A DNA stretch of 64,000 nt, taken from contig NW_020290024.1 in the NCBI RefSeq assembly GCF_003144195.1, positions 124,001-188,000 of the forward strand, written 5' to 3'. Shown here one piece after another: positions 56,239 to 64,000 of the stretch. The notes under the pieces are model-generated. The model was given only the letters and a program-made list of their open reading frames with translations, searched no databases and had not been told where the DNA came from. Position numbers and translations under genes: made by a program. The stretch comes from Ceraceosorus guamensis. Its lineage: Eukaryota; Basidiomycota; Exobasidiomycetes; Ceraceosorales; Ceraceosoraceae. The number at the start of each line of letters is the position of its first letter. Position 1 is the first letter of the stretch.

Positions 56239-58028
56239 TCAGGCTTCTCGAACCGCCTTGTCGATCCACTGAGCCACGTACTCGATGTTGTGCGTGTTGA
56301 GACCAGCGACGCTTGCTCTGGCGTTTTTGGTCATGTAGATGTGGCCCTCGTTGACAACCTTTGCCACTTGCTTCTCGGACAAGCCTAGGTAAGTAAACAT
56401 GCCGATTTGCTTGACAATGTGGTTCCAGTTCCCTCCGGGAGCAGGCGTCTTGTGCTTGTTGGTGAGAAGCTCGAACAATTGCTTCCTCATGTCGATGATT
56501 CTGTTCGCCATAGTTCGGACATCCTCATTCCATTGCGCCCAAAGCTTCTGATCGTTGAGGATCATGCTCACCACTCGAGCGCCAAAAGCGGGTGGATTTG
56601 AGATCTCGCTCCTCTGAATGACCGACAATTGAGTCGTTACCGCTTTTGCTTGCTCCTTCGTAGCAGAAATCACGTGCAAGGCCCCTACTCTCTCTCCGTA
56701 CAGCCCGGCATTCTTAGCGAACGACTGGCAGACCAGCACGGGAATGTCTCGTCGCGATACAAAGTATCGCACGCTGAAGGCATCGGCGTCTAAGTTGCCG
56801 CTTGCGAAGCCTTGATAGGCTGAGTCGAAGAAAGCAAGGTGACCCTTGGCAAGGAAAATGTCGGCGATGGCGTGCCACTGCTCCTTGGTGGGGTCAACGC
56901 CAGTAGGATTGTGTGCGCATGCGTGAAGCAGAATGACGCTGCCATTTGGAGCATTCTTGAGCGTGGACGTGAAGCCCTCAAAGTCAAGCGCAATAGTCTT
57001 GGCGTCGTACTGAGTCACGACAGAGCGCTAAGGTAAGCTCGAAGTCCTGTTGATCGCCACGGGTGGGCCATGCATGCCGCGGTACTTGGTGAGAGAAAGC
57101 AACTCACGTACGGATAGTCGACCGGCTTGATGCCGACTGAATTGAAGATAGCCTTGTGATTTGCCCAAGTGGGGTTAGAGATGAAGATTTGCCTGTCTCC
57201 GTTGAAAGCGTAGAACTTGCTCAAGAACACAGCGCCCAAGTGGTTCGCGCCAGTGCCAGAGATTGTTTGCACGCTAGTGACTCTGTCCTCTGCAACTGCC
57301 GGAGAATCAGCGCCCAGCAATAGTTTGGCTGCAGAAGATGTGAAGGTGGGCAGACCAGTGATTGAGAGGTACTCGTGGTCGACGGACTTGTCCGCGATCA
57401 ACCTCTCTTGCGCCTGCCAAGATGAGTGGAGTGATGAGTGGGGTTCAGCCATTCCAGACTTTCTCTGAATGCGTGCGAAAGTATACACCCTGCTGCTAGT
57501 GCTGACGACTGCCACAGCCAGAGCACCATACCAAATTGAGTCTTTCTGCTCTTTGATACACACCTGCTGGACGCTTGGAAGGACCCATGGCTTGCCGTCA
57601 TTATCTCTGTATGCGCCGATGCCCAAGTTGACCTTTTTATCGTACTTGTCAGCCTTGTACGCAGCAGTCAATTGAAAGATACTGGAACAGCCAGAAAGAA
57701 GGGTTTGGATAGTGCTCGAAAGCGTCAGCCTTCTTCCCGAAGATTTGCTCCAGATCACCGCGATACTTACACGTCGGGAGGTGCTTCAGGCACCGATGCC
57801 CATACAGCTGCGGGGTACAGATGACGGTAAGCCGAGTTCCGAAGTGAAGAGGATCGAGTGACCAACCGGACCTCATCTAGCCCGCAACTTTGAAACGTAT
57901 TTGCTCTGCGAATACGCTCCGCATGCTGGGAGATGGGGGCCAGACAAGTTGCGAATCTCACCTTGCGCAGCTTTTGCCGGGTCTACGTGGCCCTGAATGG
58001 CGGCGAGTCTATCCGAGGCAGACGACAT
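56239..58028 (-). CDS. Aspartate aminotransferase, probably cytosolic
   Basis: Exons 57962-58028, 57771-57807, 57564-57681, 57108-57413 and 56239-57009 give about 432 residues. Conserved elements: VNLGIGAYRDNDGKPWVLPSV, SGTGANHLGAVFLSKF, ISNPTWANHKAIF, LLHACAHNPTGVDPT, FFDSAYQGFASGNLD, and the PLP-lysine motif LVCQSFAKNAGLYGERVG. All mark the fold-type I aspartate aminotransferase. Reaction: L-aspartate + 2-oxoglutarate to oxaloacetate + L-glutamate, linking nitrogen flow, the malate-aspartate shuttle and amino-acid synthesis. The N-terminus (MSSASDRLAAIQGHVDPA) lacks a basic presequence, so the cytosolic (AAT2-like) form is more likely; this is inference. A 37-nt second exon encodes VWASVPEAPPDV. 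Confidence 0.93.
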
Positions 58029-59218
58029 TTTGACAAGAGGCGGAAGAGCGGCAGGTAGGGAAGGCAAAGTGGAAGGCGAGCTTGTGTACGCTCAAATTGC
58101 GCTCGAGGAGCAGATTCTTGAGAAGAGTGGGTGAGTAGGGCGAGCGGACCTGACCAAATTTGAACAAGGCTCGATCGTGGCTGTTACCGAGGTGCTGGGT
58201 ACGTGGTGGCGGTGACTCGGCGTGGCCAAGGACTTAAGTGACTTCGCCGGCTCGACAGCATCGATGGTGCGAGCGACAATCTGCCCCGCCTTGCTCACAC
58301 ACCACGCAGGGCCCCATGCATGCTGCATATATGCATGATCAGCCGCGACCAACGCGCGACACTATGGTCTTCGTCTTGCGTTGTGTTCCGATAAGCAATG
58401 AAGCTTCCAACAGTATTTCTAATCATCGGCTACGATTTAGCTTACCAATCTTTGAAAGCTGGAACAGAAGCTAAATCAAGAATCTAGAGCAGCTCTCAGA
58501 AAGACACATCGCGCAAATCGCTCATGTAATTCAAAATTCAAGATGCGCGATCCCCGCCTTTTGACGCCCGGTGCCCACACGACCGCTCTCGTGCGTTGAG
58601 CTTGCACAGCGTGCAATCAAGAATTCAAGATTCAAGAGCGACGCTTCTTTGCTTGGCTGCATGGTCAGCCAGGTGAAGCCAATGGCTCGTACCGCTGATT
58701 CACCAGTCACGAGTGCCCTATAAGTCACAGTCGAGTCGTGAGTGACCAGCAAGCGGACCACGTCGTGCAGCCAGGCGATAGGCTCGGCAAAGTCGGGGCC
58801 GCTTTTCACTGGCTCGGAAATCTCATTCTCACTCTATACTCACGACTGTACGCACGCAATCTCGAATCGAAACTCATGAGTTGATCACCCAAGGCTCGAT
58901 TCCGAAAGACGCTCCAATTCTTTAATGCGCTTGGAATGAGCTTGACAGATCACGTCGAGGGCCAGGCAGCGTAGAGATCACGATGAGAAATATAAATGGG
59001 ATGCGTTGACGACTCAAATTCTCGACTGAGAAGAGGTGGCTCAAGTCGATGTCGACGTTGCACGGCTCGCAGCGCTCTGCTCCAGGCGTGCTTTCACTCA
59101 CGACTCCCAACAATGTCTGGTCATTCTTCCTGACCCCGCTACTCATGCGCGACATTTGCAAGTGGGCGGCATCAGGTCTTCCTTTGTGCAAAGCTTGCGC
59201 TCCCGCTCAGAAGCGTAG
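58029..59218. other. Intergenic, 1.2 kb
   Basis: No gene. GAGTCACGA-like words occur at 58704-58750 and ACTCATGAGTTGA at 58873-58885, with TATATATGC near 58325-58333. Confidence 0.5.
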
Positions 59219-60308
59219 CTACGGATTGCCGGTGGCTCGAAAGCTATTGCATCCGCTCTCAGAGGAGCCAGATTCGCACCTCGTCACGTCCACAAAGTGC
59301 TGATGGGTTGCCAAAGCTTTGCCGCCTTGGTAGGATGCGACACCTACGCCAGTCACTGCGCCAGCAGCCCTTCGTCACGCAGGCAGCACGACGAATTTTC
59401 AGCCATTGCCGTCGTTGGCGCTCGGGCTGGGCAGACGCCTTTGACTCACAATGTCAGCTTGATGCCCTTCTTGACGCGATCATCGTTCTTACTACCCCCC
59501 AGCCTGGCTTCCTGCAGCAGCTGTCGATTTGACTCGAGCCGAGAGAGCTGCCTGTGCATCCTACGTGCCGTCCTGGTCGCATTTGGACGTTGTACGATCT
59601 TTAGATTTTCCAAAAGCACCTTTCGCATCGCCCTTCCTGATGCGAGACGCTTTTGCAGCACGAACGTCTGTCTTGAGGGATTCTCATTGCGCCTGTCCAG
59701 AATCCTTTTCTTCAGCTCGTCGGGGTCATGCTTGTCCGTCGTCGTTGCGCCCGTCGCAGATTTGTCCGGAGGAATTTGACCTGCCTTATGAGCAGCCGCC
59801 TTCAATTTCTCTTGTTGTCTTCTATGGCCCTCCGCAAAGCTGCCGACGCCGACGGGGACCGATGCAACACTGCGTGCTGAAGGCGAGGTCAACCGCAAGA
59901 GAAGACCGGAGCACAGGCTCCACTCTGTCCGCGTCGAGCCTACACTCACCCAGCAGCTACGAAAGGATGCTTCCAGACATACTTTGCGAGCTTCTTGGGT
60001 CCCTTATACACTTGCATGCCGGTCTCTTGCAAGAAAACGCGCACCCTTGCTACTGGCTGGGTGTACAGCCGGCCGTTCGGATTCGGTGTCACCATAGGAT
60101 CGAATTCGGCGTCTATCCTCTGGCTGAGTGCGTCCGGAAACTCGTGTGGCCACCTTGTCATTCGCTTAACGACAGCCTGCCTTTGGACTGGTAATTCGCC
60201 TGATTTGCTATTTATTTGGCGTCCTGACTCGACAGAGCTCGCACGCGCAGCGTGAGTGGCCGCATAAAGGCACTGGCAAAGCACGAGAACCTTGCTCGGA
60301 AGTATCAT
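59219..60308 (-). CDS. Signal-peptide protein with two Gly/Ala-rich hydrophobic segments, family member 3 (inverted)
   Basis: Exons 59950-60308, 59450-59869 and 59219-59369 give 309 residues; both introns are phase 2, as in members 1 and 2. The N-terminus MILPSKVLVLCQCLYAATHA fits a signal peptide. Exon 1 ends GPKKLAKYVWKHPFVAAG, matching GKYAWNKPYKSVA of member 1 and GEKMWRNPLKTG of member 2. The joint gives the first hydrophobic segment GVASVPVGVGSFAEGHRRQQ; exon 2 is long, basic and coiled-coil-like, with KR at FVLQKRLASG. Exon 3 gives the second segment LAAGAVTGVGVASYQGGKAL, then a Cys/Ser-rich tail. Sequence identity is low, so the shared exon plan and the placement of both hydrophobic segments at the splice joints carry the assignment. 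Located 13 kb from the pair, on the other strand. Confidence 0.66.
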
Positions 60309-62575
60309 CCTCAGAAAAGCTTTGACTGGGTGACTTGGAGTGTTTGAGTATACAAAAAACTGGCTTGAAGGGGCACCACAAGCCAACGTAGAGTGACCGT
60401 CGACGGGGTGCGTGAGGATGCTGGCGCTGTTTGATTGCCTTTTTCTGCGCTTTAAAGAGGACCACTACTGCCATTGGCCGCGATTGCAAATTCGATTTGC
60501 CGCTTTGCAGTGAAGTCCGCCTCGCCACCCAGACTGCTGGCGCTGTATCCAAACAACCTTGTCACAGGTAGGCGGCATGCGCATCCGACTGGGAAAAGTC
60601 TGCCGATTCTTGTGCTCCTCCGCTGCACGCCACTCAACTCTCGTGTTGTCGGCAGTTGAGTGTCGATGCGAATCACCTCGGCCCAGGCTCCACGTTTGCC
60701 ACAGTACAAGAACGCCTGGCAGTGGCGATCGAGCGCAGCGGCAGAACGGCGTATCATCACCGTAGGACATTGCCACAAATTCACCACTAGGTCGTACGGG
60801 AGCTATACAAAGACAAGCGGGTCGTCGTGCTGCGAAGCTGCTCTTGTAGCATGTGCGCAAGGCATCGAGCTCTGTGGCAAAGGAATAAGAGATCGCAAGG
60901 ACTCGGAAGCGCCACTGCCGCCGCCCTTGCATCGCGTTCCAAGACATCGGTGCAGAGACCTTCGTTTAGAGGACCGAAATACCCAAGAAGCCTTTGAAAG
61001 GTGCAAGCTCGCGCCGACGTCAGAATGGACCGCTACCCCGCCATGATCCGACAGGTCCCGGCAGCTGCCTGACGTCAACCCACATAAGAGAAGACCAGCG
61101 GAGGCTTTACCAGCTTTTGAAGAGGCGCAAGTCTGCAGTCGGTAGGTAATACGGCATCGCTTCGTGAGAGCAGAGTTCATGACAGCAAGGTCTGTGACAT
61201 CGTCGTCGCCTGATTCGATCTACGTCACAGTTGGCATCCGGGGGCAGTCAGCGTGATGGCGAGTGTCTCGGCTAAGGTGCCAGACATGGACGGCACCATT
61301 TCGACTAAAGAAGACACGAGTCTCCGGCCCGATCTCGACGCCATCAAGTCTGCCCACATGCCTCGAGTGCGAATTGAACAGACTACTGAGTCGCTTTTGA
61401 AAGCATGTCGATCTCTATATAGTGACGGTGATAAGTCGCGAGAGCACCTGCCCTCAAAGAATGATTCGGATACAAATCGAGCGGCTGCTCTGCTTGCCTG
61501 ACATGGACGAGGTGGATGGCCAGAGCCATGGTGGACGAGGTGAATCATAAAGGTGTTCGTGCAATCAAGGTGTGTCCCGATCCGAGCCTACAACTCACGA
61601 CTCCTGCTGCGGAGCGCATTGCACGCCGGCTCGTGCACGCCCATGCATGCAGAGAGCCGCCTGTTAGGCCCGCTGTGCTCTCCCACGCACGCCTCCTCCA
61701 CTTGACTTGTATACGGCATCCATGACCATCATGAGCGATGCAGCAAGCAGCCTACAAGCTCACAAGAACATGCTGCATAGTCGGCCTATACAACGTACGT
61801 AGGTACATGATTCAAGCTTGACCCAGCACACATCACCACACCACCATCAGCAGCGTGCGTGCATTTACGACTGACGAATACCCGTGACTACTCACGACTC
61901 GCTCGCAGCGACAAGTGTATACAAGTGTGAGTCACGAGTCTGAGCACAGCGGTACTCTTGAGTCCACAACCCGGACTTGCTGCTGATGACTTCTGCACTC
62001 GCCACTGCCACTGCCATCGCTCCGCTTCCATTCTGGCTTTGACTGTAACTGCTTTCACCTCACGCTCACTTCGGTCTTGCCCTTCTCACTTGGCTCCTTG
62101 CAGGCAATTAAGAAACACATCCGCGTGCTAGCCGATGCAGCTCGATGGGCTAATTTCCAGCCCTGGCGCATAAGAGCAAACGCCCCATCCGCTCGCAGCT
62201 ACACAGCGTTTCCTTCGCTGCTGCGACTGCTGCTCCTGCCCATCCATCCATCCTGCACCAACAAAGCCCCCTCGTCTGCCTTTGCTCAGCTCTGCTTCCG
62301 GATAGCCGAGACACGGAACACGGTGGTGAGTCAAAAGTGACACGGGGAGACGTGGAATCAAACATTTCAATCAGAATGTATGGCGCTGTTGACTCTTGGT
62401 TCGCTGTGCAGCATTCTCGACACCATATTTAGGCCGCTATTGAGCGATCGATCGGCTCACATCTGTTTCCCTAGCACCTTGTCTTCGCGATCAACACAGA
62501 AAGTGGCCTGCTTCGAGCGCGTGCACACCTCCCAGTTGCGGCCCACCTTCCACTCACGCTCGGATCGCATTCGAC
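60309..62575. other. Intergenic, 2.3 kb
   Basis: Apart from the doubtful small ORF at 61256-61501 I see no gene. GAGTCACGAG and ACTCACGACTCG words cluster at 61880-61945. The last ~130 bp are the leader of the hydrolase gene. Confidence 0.5.
61256..61501 (+). CDS. Possible small protein, unrecognised
   Basis: An 81-codon intronless ORF. Its composition looks more protein-like than other ORFs in this interval: acidic start (VPDMDGTISTKEDTSLRPD), a predicted amphipathic helix (VRIEQTTESLLKACRSLY) and a polar tail ending AAALLA. No domain recognised, no conserved neighbour and no upstream signal I can identify. It could be a chance ORF. Confidence 0.25.
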   Translation: MASVSAKVPDMDGTISTKEDTSLRPDLDAIKSAHMPRVRIEQTTESLLKACRSLYSDGDKSREHLPSKNDSDTNRAAALLA

Positions 62576-64000
62576 ATGCCAGAGAAGCAGCCTGAAAGTC
62601 AGGCAGCAGCGCCTGCTCCCGTGGCCGTCTATGACGCCGTACCGCATACAGAGACGTCCGAGCCCATCAAATACAGAGCTGGTCCAATCTGGTCTTTGAT
62701 CAATGACTTTGCTCTGGTGAGCACAACGTGCTCGCTAATGCGAGTGTCGCAGTAGTGATGGCGGCGGCTGACAATCCCTCTCAATCCGCACCGCGCCTCT
62801 TCAGTTCATCTCCCAGCTGTATTACCTTCCGCTCGTCCTCCTTCCCATCGGCCTCAAGCATGGTGGCTTGCTGCAGGACATGACCATCGTTGGTCTGCTC
62901 TACCAGATCATCGTCTCCATCGTTGGAGTGTTCGGCACGGCTGTGCTGGTGTTTGCCAGCTTCACCGGATTTCCAGCGCCCATCTGGACCTCTTTGGCTC
63001 TCGGTACATCCTTGCGCCTTCTGACCGCTCTACAAGGTCCACTCAATAATTTTACCGTCAAGTCCCCGACGGGACACAACTTTCCAAATGAAGCTTGGTT
63101 ACTTGTCACGGGTATAGCGACGACTCCTGATGGACAGCGCAAAGCTTGTCAGGTGCGTAGTAGCACATTCTTTAGCCGCTGGCACGGTGACCCGGCTCAA
63201 CGACTACATGCAATCCCCTTGTCCCGCGCGCTACAGAGGATCAGCGACCTCTTCGGCCGTGACGTGGTTGCCATTGTCAACCGCAGCTATGGGTTGGTCG
63301 GAGACTTGCTCGAGTGCCTGAACCAACGTGACCTGCAGTGAGTGCTTTTGACGCAGATGCGGCTCCATGCGCTTTTGGAGCGCGCTGAGCTCTGCCTACG
63401 ATCCGGTCTGAAGCTGGCCCAGTCGTGATGAAAGATTAGGCTATAACGTACTCGTCAAAGCTCTCTTGGACCCCAAGAACAAGCGTGTGGTGCTAGTGGG
63501 GCACAGTCAAGGTGGTATCATGGTTGTCAGTAGCAACACAGCCTTGAAACCAAAGATTCCTGCTTCACTGACTCACCTCTTCGCTACCATTGTGGAAATA
63601 GAGCGCTTGGATTGTGAGTTGAGCGACGACATTTTACATTGCTGGCTGTGCTGCCAAACTAATCGCACCCAGCTGGCGACGTGGTACAGGATCAGCTCTT
63701 GGCAGATTACAACCGTTCGATCCTCTCAAAGATTGAGATCTACACTTTTGCGTCTGCAGCCAACCATCTCTCCGCTCCTGTCGATGCCAACGGTTCGATG
63801 CCATTTGCCAATATTGAGCATTTTGCCAACGAGTTCGACTACGTCTCTCGCATCGGCGTGCTGGCTTTCACTTCTGACCAACAGAAGCAGCTGCCAGTCG
63901 ACGGCAAGGCCTCTTACTTGCGCCGCGGACCTCACCCAAAGCTTCACCCTGCCACCCTCGGTCGCCAGGCGGACAAGGGGCTGGGTGCGGGCCTAGCCTT
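62576..64000 (+). CDS. Membrane-anchored alpha/beta-hydrolase-like protein, 3'-truncated
   Basis: Exons 62576-62716, 62805-63152, 63237-63337, ~63430-63525, 63602-63613 and 63690->64000. The N-terminus has a Pro/Ala-rich cytosolic stretch, then hydrophobic segments (FISQLYYLPLVLLPIG and TIVGLLYQIIVSIVGVFG). The soluble part shows NEAWLLVTGIA, FGRDVVAIVNRSYGLVGDLLECL, the nucleophile elbow VVLVGHSQGGIMV, and IEIYTFASAANHLSAPV...MPFANIEHFANEFDYVSRIG, an arrangement I associate with an uncharacterised fungal alpha/beta-hydrolase group. The Ser in GHSQGG would be the nucleophile and an Asp/His pair would follow. A 12-nt exon (63602-63613, SAWI) is needed to join GGIMV to DQLLADYN. The stop lies beyond the window. 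Confidence 0.77.

Noticed and set aside
1-64000. Search for transposons, virus-derived elements, rRNA and CRISPR arrays
   Set aside because: I saw no reverse transcriptase, integrase, transposase, capsid-like frame, long terminal repeats or spaced repeat array; only short simple repeats are present.

Overview
This window is eukaryotic nuclear DNA, most likely from a smut-lineage basidiomycete (Ustilaginomycotina). The grounds are intron-rich genes with short introns (mostly 50-110 bp) that begin GTGAGT/GTAAGT, a GC-balanced coding style, the fungal gene repertoire, and gene-free stretches peppered with GAGTCACGA-like words. The lineage call is inference; no species is claimed. I found 23 protein genes, each read as exons joined in frame, plus one doubtful small ORF. 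I found no rRNA, tRNA, CRISPR array, transposon or virus-derived element.

Layout. 1-11.7 kb: the 3' part of an Ist2-like anoctamin, a UDP-GlcNAc-type sugar transporter, a PDCD5 homologue with homopolymer inserts, a flavocytochrome b2 lactate dehydrogenase and a secreted berberine-bridge-type FAD oxidase. 11.7-15.7 kb: gene-poor. 15.7-22.6 kb: a SET protein, an unrecognised secreted protein, dynactin p27 and a WD40 protein. 22.7-34.7 kb: a one-strand accessory block with three tandem paralogues of an apparently undescribed BTB-like family carrying a C-terminal C-H-C-C motif, followed by a 13-exon, 1204-residue F-box-like protein. 35.8-42.3 kb: a CTP-dependent diacylglycerol kinase (DGK1 type) and a LisH/LUFS (Flo8-like) regulator. 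43.7-46.6 kb: a tandem pair of a second unusual family (signal peptide, two Gly/Ala-rich hydrophobic segments, KR sites). A third member, inverted, lies at 59.2-60.3 kb. Between them sit mitoribosomal mS38/COX24, a LAMMER kinase, proteasome alpha-3 and aspartate aminotransferase. The right edge cuts an alpha/beta-hydrolase gene.

How the genes relate. Most are unlinked housekeeping functions: lipid and ER membranes, sugar-nucleotide transport, respiration, amino-acid metabolism, protein turnover and kinase signalling. The two interesting groups are the BTB-like/F-box-like block, a candidate lineage-specific ubiquitin-ligase adaptor cluster, and the three-member secretory-pathway family. In both, exon order and intron phase are conserved among paralogues, which shows common descent more firmly than the short stretches of sequence similarity. 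All splice sites were chosen by eye from reading frame, consensus and paralogue comparison.
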